Below are positions 1-9,689 of a stretch of DNA of 64,000 bases, piece by piece. Origin of the DNA: Sphingomonas sp. CFBP 13720 (lineage in GTDB: Bacteria; Pseudomonadota; Alphaproteobacteria; Sphingomonadales; Sphingomonadaceae). The translations under genes and the position numbers were made by a program. The stretch's first letter is position 1. The number at the start of each line of letters is the position of its first letter. The stretch spans positions 62,001 to 126,000 of the forward strand of contig NZ_JACYVA010000009.1 of NCBI RefSeq assembly GCF_014842075.1. Reading direction: 5' to 3'. The notes under the pieces are model-generated. The model saw nothing but the letters and a program-made list of their open reading frames with translations, made no database searches and had not been told where the DNA came from.

Positions 1-93
1 GCCCAGCACCGGATCGACGATGGTCAGTTTCGACGCGCCCGCCCGGACGCCGCGCAATACGACCCCCAGCCATGCCGGTACATGTTCGAGCAT
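1..93 (-). CDS. YbhB/YbcL-type (Raf kinase inhibitor-like) protein, N-terminal fragment
   Basis: Only the first 31 codons lie in the window; the gene continues beyond base 1. The start ATG at 91-93 is preceded on the minus strand by an AAGGA ribosome site about seven bases away. The peptide begins MLEHVPAWLGVVLRGVRAG, which resembles the start of sphingomonad YbhB/YbcL family proteins (PEBP fold, ligand binding, function poorly known). With so few residues the family assignment is tentative, but the start codon and its ribosome site support a real gene. Confidence 0.45.
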   Translation of the reverse strand, partial: MLEHVPAWLGVVLRGVRAGASKLTIVDPVLG

Positions 94-408
94 CCGCGAT
101 CCTTTCGTTTCGGTCCTGAAGGATAACCGGTGGGAACGCGGAGAGGTCCATCACGAGCAGGACTTCATCGGAAACCGTAGCCGCGCGGCTCGGCCAGACT
201 CTTGCCGATCGGCTGCATCGGTCGCTTGGTGCAGCGCATGCCGCTGGATATATCCCCGTCCGAACGGAATGGTGCGGACGAGGCCAGGCCTCGTGGGGCT
301 GGCCGTCGGTCTGGTCACGGCGTTCACGATAGGTGACGGCAGGGGATACCGCGATCCAAACGCGATGGTAACCTTATGGCGTTAACCGCTTGCCCGAAGG
401 AGACCGGC
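94..408. other. Intergenic region with no supported gene
   Basis: This 315-base stretch separates the divergently transcribed YbhB-like gene and the GGDEF-EAL gene, so it must hold both promoters. An open frame on the plus strand (20-385) has no ribosome site, crosses the start of the YbhB-like gene and shows no protein-like composition. Near the right end the sequence GGTAACCTTATGGCGTTAACC contains TTAACC, which resembles half of an alphaproteobacterial CtrA site, but no full TTAA-N7-TTAA site is present. Confidence 0.4.
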
Positions 409-2508
409 GTGCGGAACTCGATCGCCAAGAAAGCCACTGCTGCCTGTATCGCCATGCTGGTTCTGACCATGTTGCTAGTGGGTTATGGCGTTCGGGTTAG
501 TGCGCGGGTTCAGGCGGCGAATGAACACATTCACCTGTTCAGCAGCATGCTGCGCCAGCAGGACGAGGAAGACCGGATGCAGCGACAGCTGCGGCTGGCG
601 CTGGGCGATATCACGCGGCAGGCGGAACAGGGACGGCCGGTGTCGGCGGTAAGCCTTGGCGAACTGACGGCATCGCTGCGCCGGTTTTCGGCGCTGTCGG
701 CATCGTCGTCGCGCGAGCGGCAGTCCGGCGTTCCGCCGCAGATCCGCCGGTCGCAAGTCACGACGTACGCAGCGACGCAGGGCTTCGTGCACAGCGGGGA
801 ACGGTTGCTGGTCGTGTCGCAGCGCGAGCCCGCCGCGATCAAGAAGGAGATGCCGCGCTTCCTCGACGCACTCAAACGGCTGGAAGGCGAACGCACCGAC
901 CTGCGCCAGAAACTGGGACAGCGGATCGGGTTGATCGCGGATGACACGATCGCGTTCAACCGGCGCAGCGCGCTATGGCTGAGTGCGGGCGGGGCGGCGG
1001 CGATCCTGATCCTGTTCGCGCTGGCGCTGTGGCTGCGGCTGCGCGTGGTCGTGCCGCTGGTGGCGATCGCGCGGCGGCTGCGCCAGCTGGCCGACGACGA
1101 CATCGCGATCGAAGCGGTGCCGGGCGGCGGACGCGACGACGAGATCGGCGAACTGGCCCGCGGCCTGTCCGAGTATCGCGACGCGGTGGCGCAACGCACC
1201 GCCGCCCAGCGCAAGGTCGATTTCCTTGCGCATCACGACGTGCTGACCGGATTGCCCAACCGGCTGCTGTTCGAGAACCGGCTGGCGCACGAACTGCTGC
1301 GCTGTCGCCGCAGCGGGGAACAGGTCGCCCTGTTCGCGATCGACATGGACGGGTTCAAGGAGATCAACGACCGCCACGGCCATGCCGGCGGCGACAATGC
1401 GCTGCGCCACGCCGCGCGACTGCTGCGCGAGTGCGTGCGCGCCGACGATCTGGTCGCGCGGATCGGCGGCGACGAATTCGCGATCGTCCAGGTCGCCGGA
1501 CCGCAACCGGCAGCGGCGGAATCGTTGCTGGCGCGCCTGTCCGACGCCACCGCCGCGACGATTCAGCACGAAATGCCGATCCGCATGAGCATCGGCGTAG
1601 CGATTTCGGGGACCGGACAGGATGCCGAATCGCTGTACGATTCGGCCGATCTGGCATTGTACCGCGCCAAGTCCGACGGACGGAACACCGCGCGTTTCTT
1701 CGATATCGAGATGCAGGAAGAGGTTCGGTTGCGGCGTCGGCTGGCCCGCGATCTGGAAACCGCGATCGACGGGGGCGAGTTGTACGTCGTGTTCCAGCCG
1801 ATCGCGACCGTGACGCGGCGGACCGTAGGGTTCGAGGCTCTGTTGCGGTGGGCGCATCCCGAGCTGGGCGAGATCGCGCCATCGACCTTCATCGCGATCG
1901 CGGAGGCGACCGGCCAGATCGCGCGGATCGGCAAATGGATGGCGCAACAGGCGATGCACGTCGCGGCGCAGTGGCCCGATACCATCGATCTGTCGCTCAA
2001 CCTGTCGCCGCTGGAGTTCCGCGAGGCGGGGCTGGCGGGCGAGTTGCTGGCGCTGGCCGCGCACCACGGCGTCGCGCCCGTGCGGCTGAAGTTCGAGGTG
2101 ACGGAGAGCGTCACGTTGCTGGGTCACAACCGCGACGCCGTGCTGGCGACGCTGCGCGAATTGCAGGGTGCCGGTGCCCGGATCGCCATGGACGATTTCG
2201 GCACCGGCCATTCCTCGCTGAGCAACCTGAAGGATTTCGAGTTCGACCAGTTGAAGATCGACCGCAGCTTCGTCGCAGCGATGCTGTCGCACCGCCCGTC
2301 CGCGTCGATCGTCAAGGCGACGATCGGGCTGGGCCGCAGCCTGGGCCTCTCGATCGTCGCCGAAGGCGTCGAGACGCGCGAACAGCTGGACCAGCTACGC
2401 GCATGGGGCTGCGAGCTGGTGCAAGGCTATTATCTGGGTCGCCCCGCGCGCTGGGGCGAGGACGCGGCGACGCTGTCGGCAAGGGACGGTACGGTCGTGA
2501 CGGTTTAG
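409..2508 (+). CDS. Membrane GGDEF-EAL bifunctional cyclic-di-GMP enzyme
   Basis: This 699-aa protein carries domains for making and breaking cyclic-di-GMP. Transmembrane helices near residues 9-31 and 187-207 enclose a periplasmic sensor region, followed by a HAMP-like segment. The GGDEF motif is intact at 353-357 with an RADD inhibitory-site motif five residues before it. The EAL domain has EAL at 476-478, DDFGTG and EGVET motifs, so both activities look possible. An ATG at 376 would add 11 residues, but the GTG at 409 has a GAAGGAG ribosome site at the right distance and is preferred. The ABC ATPase gene follows 60 bases later on the same strand. The input signal of the sensor region is unknown. 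Confidence 0.9.
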   Translation: MRNSIAKKATAACIAMLVLTMLLVGYGVRVSARVQAANEHIHLFSSMLRQQDEEDRMQRQLRLALGDITRQAEQGRPVSAVSLGELTASLRRFSALSASSSRERQSGVPPQIRRSQVTTYAATQGFVHSGERLLVVSQREPAAIKKEMPRFLDALKRLEGERTDLRQKLGQRIGLIADDTIAFNRRSALWLSAGGAAAILILFALALWLRLRVVVPLVAIARRLRQLADDDIAIEAVPGGGRDDEIGELARGLSEYRDAVAQRTAAQRKVDFLAHHDVLTGLPNRLLFENRLAHELLRCRRSGEQVALFAIDMDGFKEINDRHGHAGGDNALRHAARLLRECVRADDLVARIGGDEFAIVQVAGPQPAAAESLLARLSDATAATIQHEMPIRMSIGVAISGTGQDAESLYDSADLALYRAKSDGRNTARFFDIEMQEEVRLRRRLARDLETAIDGGELYVVFQPIATVTRRTVGFEALLRWAHPELGEIAPSTFIAIAEATGQIARIGKWMAQQAMHVAAQWPDTIDLSLNLSPLEFREAGLAGELLALAAHHGVAPVRLKFEVTESVTLLGHNRDAVLATLRELQGAGARIAMDDFGTGHSSLSNLKDFEFDQLKIDRSFVAAMLSHRPSASIVKATIGLGRSLGLSIVAEGVETREQLDQLRAWGCELVQGYYLGRPARWGEDAATLSARDGTVVTV

Positions 2509-2568
2509 GCGCGCGCCTTGCACGCCCACCGCCGCCATGGGAAAGCGCGGCAGCAGGGAGAGTAGCGC

Positions 2569-3681
2569 GTGGCGAGTGTCGAAATATCCGGCCTTGGCAA
2601 AAGGTTCGGAACGAGCGTCGCGCTGGAGCCGACCGACCTTTCGATCGCGGACGGCGAATTCGTGGTCATCGTAGGGCCGTCGGGATGCGGCAAGTCGACG
2701 CTGTTGCGCCTGATCGCCGGGCTGGAGGAACCCAGTTCGGGCAGCATCCATGTCGGCGGCCGCGACGTCACCCACGCCGCGCCGGCCGATCGCGGACTGG
2801 CGATGGTGTTCCAGTCCTATGCGCTCTATCCCCATCTGACCGTCGCGGAGAACATCGCCTTTCCCCTGCGCGTCGCGGGCGTGCCGGCGGCGGAGCGACG
2901 TGCGCGGGTGGCGGCGGTGGCAGAATCGCTGGACCTGACGCCCTATCTGTCGCGCCGGCCTGCCGCGCTGTCGGGCGGGCAGCGCCAGCGGGTGTCGATC
3001 GCGCGCGCGATCGTGCGTACGCCGCAGGTGCTGTTGCTCGACGAGCCGTTGTCGAACCTCGACACCGAATTGCGCGTGCGGATGCGGCACGAGTTCGCGC
3101 GGCTACACGCACAACTGGCCGCGACGATGATCTATGTCACGCACGACCAACTGGAAGCGATGACGTTAGCCAATCGAATCATCGTGATGGGTGCCGGACG
3201 GGTGGAGCAGGTGGGTGCGCCGATCGATTTGTATGACGCGCCTGCGACGCTGGCGGTGGCGCGCGCGATCGGGTCGCCGGGCATGAATTTGATGCCCGCC
3301 ACGATCGTCGCTGCCGATGCCGACGGCGTGACCATCGCCGTGTCCGACGGGAACCGGTTGCGCGCGACGGTGCGCGGCGTGGCGGGGAGCGCAGTGACGC
3401 TGGGTGTGCGGCCCGAGCATCTGGTGGCGGGCGCGGCGGGGCCGTTCACCGGCACGGTCGAACTGTTCGAGCGGCTTGGGCCGTTGTCGTTCGCGCATCT
3501 GGGCGGGCGGGGCGCGACCGCGACGGTGGTGGCGCAGCTGCCCGGCGATCGGCGGGTTACGCTGGGCGAGACGCTGGCGTTCGGCATCGCGCCGGACCGG
3601 GTCCACCTGTTCGACGCGGACGGACAGGCGCTGGCTCGGACCTACCCCTTCACGCTGCCGCCGAGCAGCCCGCGCATGTAG
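2569..3681 (+). CDS. Sugar ABC transporter ATP-binding protein (MalK/UgpC type)
   Basis: This 370-aa protein is the ATPase of a carbohydrate importer and would sit on the inner face of the inner membrane. Walker A GPSGCGKST is at 36-44, the LSGGQ signature at 134-138 and Walker B VLLLDEP at 154-160. A C-terminal TOBE-like region (about 240-360) is typical of MalK/UgpC proteins. The GTG start is set by an AGGGAGAG ribosome site. It converges on the permease genes: its last 40 bases overlap the 3' end of the minus-strand permease. It therefore belongs to the same transporter but is transcribed from the other strand, which is unusual for such loci. Confidence 0.92.
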   Translation: MASVEISGLGKRFGTSVALEPTDLSIADGEFVVIVGPSGCGKSTLLRLIAGLEEPSSGSIHVGGRDVTHAAPADRGLAMVFQSYALYPHLTVAENIAFPLRVAGVPAAERRARVAAVAESLDLTPYLSRRPAALSGGQRQRVSIARAIVRTPQVLLLDEPLSNLDTELRVRMRHEFARLHAQLAATMIYVTHDQLEAMTLANRIIVMGAGRVEQVGAPIDLYDAPATLAVARAIGSPGMNLMPATIVAADADGVTIAVSDGNRLRATVRGVAGSAVTLGVRPEHLVAGAAGPFTGTVELFERLGPLSFAHLGGRGATATVVAQLPGDRRVTLGETLAFGIAPDRVHLFDADGQALARTYPFTLPPSSPRM

Positions 3682-4502
3682 AAGCGTTGCAGCGCGACGA
3701 ACAGCGCCAGCACGGGCAGCGTCGTGACCACCGCCGCCGCCATCATCAGTTCGCCGTCCGCCGCATGTTCGCGCACGATCGCCGCGACCGCGACGGGCAG
3801 CGTATATTTATGCTGGTCCGTCAGCACGATCAGCGGCCACAGGAAATCGTTCCAGCTTCCCAGAAACAGGAACAGCGCGAGCGTGACCGTGATCGGGGCC
3901 AGCAGCGGCAGCACGATCGAGACGAAGATGCGCCCTTCGCTGGCCCCGTCCAGCCGCGCGGCGTCGATCATCTCGTCCGGGATGCGCAATGCCGCCTGTC
4001 GTACGAACAGAACCGCGAAGATTCCCGCCAGCCCCGGCAGGATCACGCCGGCATAGCTGTTCACCAGCCCGAGTTCGCGGAACATCAGGAACAGCGGCAG
4101 CATCGCGACCTGACCCGGCACGACCAGCGCCGCGATCAGCATCCGCAACAGCCGTTCGCGCCCGGTGAAGCGCAGCTTGGCGAAGGCATAGCCGGCGGGC
4201 ACCGTCAGCAGCAGCCCGAGCAGCGTCGCGAGCGTCGCGACGAACAGGCTGTTCCACAATGCAGGCAGGACGCGGTAATCGAACCACGCGCCGTCGATCA
4301 GCCGGCGGACGAGCAGTTCGTGATAATTCTCCAGCGACCAGCGCGACGGCCAGAAGGGCGGGGGAAACCGCCCCGATTCACCGCGCGGCATGAACGACAC
4401 CGTCACCATCCAGACCAGCGGCAGCAGCGTCACCGCCGTCAGCAGCGCGACCGCGCCGTTGGCAAGGACCGTGCGGACCGCGAGGCGGCGGTTCACAGCC
4501 AT
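3642..4502 (-). CDS. Sugar ABC transporter permease, MalG/UgpE type
   Basis: This 286-aa inner membrane protein is the second permease of a carbohydrate importer. It has about six hydrophobic helices and the cytoplasmic EAA loop (DAARLDGASEGRIF) that docks on the ATPase. The start ATG overlaps the last ten bases of the upstream permease gene, suggesting coupled translation. The same frame is open much further upstream, but that part is an antisense shadow of the first permease. Its 3' end overlaps the convergent ATPase gene by 40 bases. Confidence 0.92.
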   Translation of the reverse strand: MAVNRRLAVRTVLANGAVALLTAVTLLPLVWMVTVSFMPRGESGRFPPPFWPSRWSLENYHELLVRRLIDGAWFDYRVLPALWNSLFVATLATLLGLLLTVPAGYAFAKLRFTGRERLLRMLIAALVVPGQVAMLPLFLMFRELGLVNSYAGVILPGLAGIFAVLFVRQAALRIPDEMIDAARLDGASEGRIFVSIVLPLLAPITVTLALFLFLGSWNDFLWPLIVLTDQHKYTLPVAVAAIVREHAADGELMMAAAVVTTLPVLALFVALQRFYMRGLLGGSVKG

Positions 4503-5374
4503 TCGTAGCGCCGGCCGAGCCGCGTCTGGACGATCGTGATACCGAGGATCAGCACGAACAGGATCAGCGCCACCGCCGACGCGCGGCCCAGATTCCACCA
4601 TTTGAAGCCTTCGTCGAACATGAAGTACAGCACCGTCACCGTGCTTTGCGCCGGTCCGCCCATCGTCATGACATAGGGTTCGGCGAACAGTTGCAGGAAC
4701 CCCGCGACGCTCATCACCGCCGCCAGCAGCAGCGTCGGCCCGATCGCGGGCAGGGTGACGTGACGGAACCGGCCCCAGCGCGATGCGCCGTCCAGCCGTG
4801 CGGCTTCCATCAGATCCTGCGGCACCGCCGACAGCGCGGCGGTGAACACGATCATGTTGTAGCCGAAAATCTTCCACGTCACGAACAGGAGGATCGCGGG
4901 GATCGACGCGCGCGGATCGCCCAGCCAGTCGATCGGGGCGATACCGACCCGGTCGAGCGCGAGGTTGATAAGGCCGAAGCGGGTGTTGAGCAGGAACCGC
5001 CACACGATTGCGGTTGCCACCACGCTGGTGACATAGGGCGCGAACAGGGCGACGCGCCACAGCGGTTTCCACCGCACCGTTGTGTCGTGCAGCAGCAGCG
5101 CGGCGGCGAGCGACGCGCCGATCGCCATCGGCACCCCCAGCGCCGCGAACAGCGCGGTGTTGCCCAGCGCCCGCCAGAATAGCGGGGTGGCGAGCAGATC
5201 GGTGAAATTGCCCAAGCCCACGAAATCGAGATTCGACCAGTCGGCCAGCGCATAAAGGCTGTAATCGGTGACGCTGAGCGCCAGTGCGAGCAGCGTCGGC
5301 AGCACGAATACCAGTGCCACGACGACCAGCACCGGCGCGGAAAACAGCCATGCGGCGCGTTCCTGCCGCGTCAT
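4493..5374 (-). CDS. Sugar ABC transporter permease, MalF/UgpA type
   Basis: This 293-aa inner membrane protein is the first permease of the importer, with a hydrophobic first helix near residue 10, about six helices and an EAA loop (EAARLDGASRWGRFRHV). I chose the ATG at 5374 (MTRQERAAWL) because an AGGA ribosome site precedes it. An ATG at 5413 would add 13 residues and overlap the upstream binding-protein gene, but it lacks a ribosome site. Gene order binding protein, permease, permease is standard for CUT1-type sugar importers. Confidence 0.92.
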   Translation of the reverse strand: MTRQERAAWLFSAPVLVVVALVFVLPTLLALALSVTDYSLYALADWSNLDFVGLGNFTDLLATPLFWRALGNTALFAALGVPMAIGASLAAALLLHDTTVRWKPLWRVALFAPYVTSVVATAIVWRFLLNTRFGLINLALDRVGIAPIDWLGDPRASIPAILLFVTWKIFGYNMIVFTAALSAVPQDLMEAARLDGASRWGRFRHVTLPAIGPTLLLAAVMSVAGFLQLFAEPYVMTMGGPAQSTVTVLYFMFDEGFKWWNLGRASAVALILFVLILGITIVQTRLGRRYEWL

Positions 5375-5393
5375 GCGATGCAATCCTGCGGCA

Positions 5394-6662
5394 TCATGCG
5401 ATGCGTCCCGCATCGACCAGCGCCCGGCGTTTGGCGAGAATGCGGTCGACCCGCGTGTCGATCGCCGCCAGTCCGGCGTCGATCGTGAGCAGGCCGCGCA
5501 CGATGCGTTCGGCGATCAACTGCACCTCGATCTGGATGCGTTCCCATTCGGGTACGGCGGGAATGGGCGCGGGTTCGCGCATCTGCGCCGCGAAGGGGGC
5601 GAGGATGGGGGAGGCGAGTTGCGGCGATCGCCACGCGCTCTGCCGGGCGGGCAGCGTGCCGATCAGCCGCTGGAACCGCAGTTCGTTCTCCGCCGACGTC
5701 AGATGGCGGACCAGCGCCCACGCGTCGGCGGGGCGGGCGGTGGCGGCGGATACGCACAGCGTCGCATCGACGCTGAACCCCGGACCGGGACCGGCGGGAC
5801 CGGCAAGCCGCGCGGTGCCCCAGCGATCGGGCGCAATCTCCGCGCGGCGGCGATGCAGGTCGAGCAGCGTCGTCGGGCCGCTGGGCCAGATCGCATAGAA
5901 TCCCTGCGCAAAGGCGGCGAACGGGTCCTGCACCTCGGTCGACAGGGCGCGGGGGGCCAGCCCCTCGACAAATAGTGACGCATAGAAGGCGAAGGCGGCG
6001 CGCACCGCGTCCGACCGGAAATTGCCGCGCGTATCGTCGTCGCGCAGCAGCGCCGCGCCGCACTGGGCCAGCATGGTGAATAACGCGCCCGGCCAGTTGA
6101 GCAGCATCAGGAACACGAAGTCGTCGGGCCGTCGACGTTTCAGCAGGCGCGCCATGTTACGCCAGCCGTTCCAGTCGAGCGGGGGCGTGGCGAAACCGGC
6201 GGCGGCCAGCAGGTCGCGGCGGAAATACTGGACCTGCGGCGCGACCGACCATGGGACGGCATAGCCGCGCCCTTCATAGCGCGTCGGCGGAAGGACGCCG
6301 GGCACCATATCATCGACCAGCGCCGGAGCGGGCACGGGAGCGATCGCGCCGATCATCGCAAATTCGCCGATCCAGCCGGCGGGCAGCATCAGCACATCGG
6401 GCAGCGCGCCGCCGGCCTGCGCGGTCAGCAGCTTTTCATGCGCGGCGGTCCACGGCACCGACTGGACATCCACGGGGATGCCGGTCGCGCGGGTGAAGGC
6501 GGGCATCAGGTGCGGCGAATAATCGCCCTCATAGCTCATCGCCCAGAATCGCAGCCCCCGTGGGTCGCGCCCGCGCGCGCAGGCGGCGACGGCGAACGCC
6601 CCCGGTCCGGCCAGCACGGTGCGACGGGTCAGCCCGGATGGCGGGGCGGGCGTGGCGTTCAT
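5394..6662 (-). CDS. Sugar ABC transporter substrate-binding lipoprotein
   Basis: This 422-aa protein is the solute-binding component of the importer. The N-terminus has a twin arginine (RRT) followed by a hydrophobic stretch ending in VAAC, which fits a lipobox, so it is probably anchored in the membrane facing the periplasm. The body has the character of family-1 extracellular solute-binding proteins. The ATG at 6662 is preferred over a GTG at 6677 because GGAG lies just upstream of the ATG. It is the first gene of the minus-strand set and is divergent from a TonB receptor across about 100 bases. The sugar is not evident from the sequence. Confidence 0.88.
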   Translation of the reverse strand: MNATPAPPSGLTRRTVLAGPGAFAVAACARGRDPRGLRFWAMSYEGDYSPHLMPAFTRATGIPVDVQSVPWTAAHEKLLTAQAGGALPDVLMLPAGWIGEFAMIGAIAPVPAPALVDDMVPGVLPPTRYEGRGYAVPWSVAPQVQYFRRDLLAAAGFATPPLDWNGWRNMARLLKRRRPDDFVFLMLLNWPGALFTMLAQCGAALLRDDDTRGNFRSDAVRAAFAFYASLFVEGLAPRALSTEVQDPFAAFAQGFYAIWPSGPTTLLDLHRRRAEIAPDRWGTARLAGPAGPGPGFSVDATLCVSAATARPADAWALVRHLTSAENELRFQRLIGTLPARQSAWRSPQLASPILAPFAAQMREPAPIPAVPEWERIQIEVQLIAERIVRGLLTIDAGLAAIDTRVDRILAKRRALVDAGRIA

Positions 6663-6762
6663 GATTCTCCGGGCCACGCAACCATTTACGCGATCGGCAC
6701 TTTAAGCATACGATTTAGATCAATAACAGCGCCGGTCCAAATCGGCCCAAAGGGGAAGTCTG

Positions 6763-9648
6763 ATGAGGTTGCCGGCTTTGTCGCGTGCCGCGTTGTTCGC
6801 GGGCGCTGCGTTCGTCGTGTCCGCCGCGCCTGCGATGGCGCAGGATGCCACGCCGGCCCCGACCGAAGACGTGGCGGAGACCAGCGAGATCGTCGTCACC
6901 GGATCGCGTATCCGTCGCCCCGATTTCGAAGCGCCCAACCCGATCATCTCGCTGGACAGTGCGGCGATCGAACGGTCGGGCAGCACCAACATCACCACGT
7001 TCCTGCAACGCGTGCCCGCACTGACCAATTCGCGCGATGCGACGCGGACGGCGGGTGCGTCGCAGGGCGATGGCGCGATCGGGCAGGTCGGCCTGAACCT
7101 GCTCGACCTGCGCGGTCTGGGACCGGCGCGGACGCTGGTGCTGGTCAACGGTCGCCGCCATGTCGCGGGCCAGCCGGACAGTGCGGCGGTGGATATCAAC
7201 GCGATCCCGACCGACCTGATCGAACGGGTCGACGTGCTGACCGGCGGGGCGTCTGCGGTGTACGGCGCGGACGGCGTGTCGGGCGTGGTCAATTTCGTGC
7301 TGAAGCGCGATTTCGACGGGCTGGCGGCGCGCGGACAGGTGGGCATTTCCGAACGGGGCGATGCGGGCAACCGGTTCGTGTCGGTCATTGCCGGGCGCAA
7401 TTTCGCGCAGGATCGCGGCAATGTGACGCTGGCGTACGAATATAACGCCGACGACCCGCTGGCGAACGACGACCGTGATTACCTTGCGCTGGCGCAGCGG
7501 CAGTTCTTCGTCAACGCCGACGACTACGATCCGGCGCGGCCGGGCAGCTACCAGCAGGTGCCGGTGCGCGACCTGCGCTATCCGTACGGATCGAACCAGG
7601 GCTATGTCGTCATCGGCGACCAGATCTTTCGCGGCGACGGCGCGGTCTATACGCCGGGGCAGTTGCTGAAGAACGATGGTTATTCGATCGGTGGCGACGA
7701 TACGCCGGTCGCGGGGTATATCGGCGATATCTTTCCCCGGACCGAGCGCCATGCCGTCAACCTGCTGACCCATTTTGATGCGTCGGATGCGTTCCGGGTC
7801 AGCATGGAGGGCAAGTTCGTCCAGACCGAGGTGACGACGTTCAGCGGATATGGCGGCAACTATCCGGCGACGATCGCGCTCGACAATCCGTTCATTCCGG
7901 CCAGCATCCTGAACGCGGCGCGCGCGGCGGGGCTGACGTCGGTCGATATCAGCCGCAACAATTTCGACATTCCGCGCCGGGGCGAAACCGACCGGCGGCG
8001 AACGTGGCGCGGCGTGGTGGATGTCGCGGGGCGGATCAGCGACCATGCGCAGTACGACGTGTCGTACACCTATGGCCGGACCGACGTCCGCGCGACCAAG
8101 CTGAACGACCGGCTGAACGACCGTTTCCTCGCCGCGCTGGACGCGGTGCGCGATCCGGCGACGGGCCAGATCGTGTGCCGGTCGCGGGCGGCGGGATGCG
8201 TGCCGGTCAACATTTTCGGCGGACGGACGGTCGATCCGGCATCGTTCGATTATTTTCTGAGCAACCCGGCCAGCGACGCGCGGATCACGCAGCACGTGGT
8301 CAACGCATCGCTGACCGGCGATTTCGGCCAGTTCCTCACCCTACCCGGCGGGCCGGTCCAGTTCGCGGCGGGCGGCGAGTATCGCAGCGAGAACAGCCGG
8401 TTCCGCCCCGCGCAGGCGCTGCTCGACAACGCATTCTATCAATTCGACGAATATATCATCCCGACCCCGTCGGACGGCGGGTTCGACGTATGGGAAGCGT
8501 TCGGCGAGGTGAACGTCCCGATCCTGAAGGACGCGCCGTTCGCGCATATCCTGTCGCTGGGCGCGGCGGGGCGGTATTCGGACTATTCCACGATCGGCGC
8601 GACGCGGGCGTGGCAGTTCAACGGCATCTGGGCGCCGGTTCGCGACATCAGTTTCCGTGGCAGTTACGGCCAATCGGTACGCGCGCCCAATATCGGTGAG
8701 ATCTTCCGGCCGCAGACCGGCACCAGCAACTTCTTTTCCGACCCGTGCTATGTCGGCAATCGCGGCAACGGCACCGAATTCCGCGCGGCGAATTGCCAAG
8801 CGCTGATTACCGGGCTGGGCGGCAATCCGGCGACGTTCATCGCCGCGAACAACCCCAATGCGACGATCTTCATTCCCGGCACGGTGCAGGGCAATCCCGA
8901 CCTGCGCGCCGAAACCGCGCGGACATGGACGGCGGGCGTGGTGCTGCGCCCTGGTTTCCTGCCGAACCTGAGCATCGCGCTCGATTGGTACGATATCCGG
9001 TTGCGCGATGCGATCAACCAGCCCGACGCCAATGTCATCGCGCAGCTGTGCGTCGACCAGCCGACGCTGGAGAACGTGTATTGCAACGCGATCGGGCGGC
9101 AACAGGGGACGGGGTTCATCGACGGCTTCGTCGTGCAGCCGCAGAACGTCGCGGCGTTCCGTACCGCCGGGCTGGAACTCAACGCGACCTATCGCATCGA
9201 TGCAGGCGCGGCGGGGCGGTTCGACCTGCGGCTGGTCGGCGGGTATCTCGACACGCTGGAACAGGTGGCGACGCCGGGAGCCACGACCGAGAACAATGTC
9301 GACGCGTTGTTCCGGCCGCGCTTCAACCTCGCCTTTTCGCCGACGTGGAGCGTCGATGCGCTGACGTTGAGCTATAATCTGCGCTGGCAGAACGGAGTGC
9401 GGCGGTTCAGCCGGTTTTCGACCGACGACAATCCCACCTTCGTCGATCCGCGCTATTTCCGGTACAAGGAATTGTGGCAGCACGACGTGCAGGTGCAGAT
9501 CGAGGCGACCGACGCGTTCGCCTTCTATGCCGGGGTCAATAATCTGGCAGACCAGAAGCCCGATATCGGGTTCGAGACCAACGTGCCGATCTCGCCGGTC
9601 GGACGCTATGTCTATGCGGGGGCGAAGGTGAATTTCGGACGGCGGTAA
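6763..9648 (+). CDS. TonB-dependent outer membrane receptor
   Basis: This 961-aa protein has a signal peptide ending in AMA-QD, a TonB-box-like segment (EIVVTGSRIRR, about residues 42-52), a plug domain (about 55-180) and a long beta-barrel ending in aromatic-rich strands with a terminal NFGRR. It would import a ligand across the outer membrane using TonB energy. An AGGGGAAG ribosome site precedes the ATG. It is divergent from the sugar ABC operon, so the two probably feed the same carbohydrate pathway: receptor in the outer membrane, ABC importer in the inner one. It is of the class common in sphingomonads rather than a siderophore receptor, though this cannot be proved here. Confidence 0.93.
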   Translation: MRLPALSRAALFAGAAFVVSAAPAMAQDATPAPTEDVAETSEIVVTGSRIRRPDFEAPNPIISLDSAAIERSGSTNITTFLQRVPALTNSRDATRTAGASQGDGAIGQVGLNLLDLRGLGPARTLVLVNGRRHVAGQPDSAAVDINAIPTDLIERVDVLTGGASAVYGADGVSGVVNFVLKRDFDGLAARGQVGISERGDAGNRFVSVIAGRNFAQDRGNVTLAYEYNADDPLANDDRDYLALAQRQFFVNADDYDPARPGSYQQVPVRDLRYPYGSNQGYVVIGDQIFRGDGAVYTPGQLLKNDGYSIGGDDTPVAGYIGDIFPRTERHAVNLLTHFDASDAFRVSMEGKFVQTEVTTFSGYGGNYPATIALDNPFIPASILNAARAAGLTSVDISRNNFDIPRRGETDRRRTWRGVVDVAGRISDHAQYDVSYTYGRTDVRATKLNDRLNDRFLAALDAVRDPATGQIVCRSRAAGCVPVNIFGGRTVDPASFDYFLSNPASDARITQHVVNASLTGDFGQFLTLPGGPVQFAAGGEYRSENSRFRPAQALLDNAFYQFDEYIIPTPSDGGFDVWEAFGEVNVPILKDAPFAHILSLGAAGRYSDYSTIGATRAWQFNGIWAPVRDISFRGSYGQSVRAPNIGEIFRPQTGTSNFFSDPCYVGNRGNGTEFRAANCQALITGLGGNPATFIAANNPNATIFIPGTVQGNPDLRAETARTWTAGVVLRPGFLPNLSIALDWYDIRLRDAINQPDANVIAQLCVDQPTLENVYCNAIGRQQGTGFIDGFVVQPQNVAAFRTAGLELNATYRIDAGAAGRFDLRLVGGYLDTLEQVATPGATTENNVDALFRPRFNLAFSPTWSVDALTLSYNLRWQNGVRRFSRFSTDDNPTFVDPRYFRYKELWQHDVQVQIEATDAFAFYAGVNNLADQKPDIGFETNVPISPVGRYVYAGAKVNFGRR

Positions 9649-9689
9649 CGCGCTTGCGGGATGGCGCGGTGGCGGACATAGCGCTGTCC

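Noticed and set aside
20..385. 121-codon plus-strand frame at the window start
   Set aside because: No ribosome site, crosses the start of the minus-strand YbhB-like gene, composition not protein-like.
973..3236. Long frames on both strands over the GGDEF-EAL and ATPase genes
   Set aside because: They are shadows of GC-rich coding DNA; arginine-rich, no motifs, no ribosome sites.
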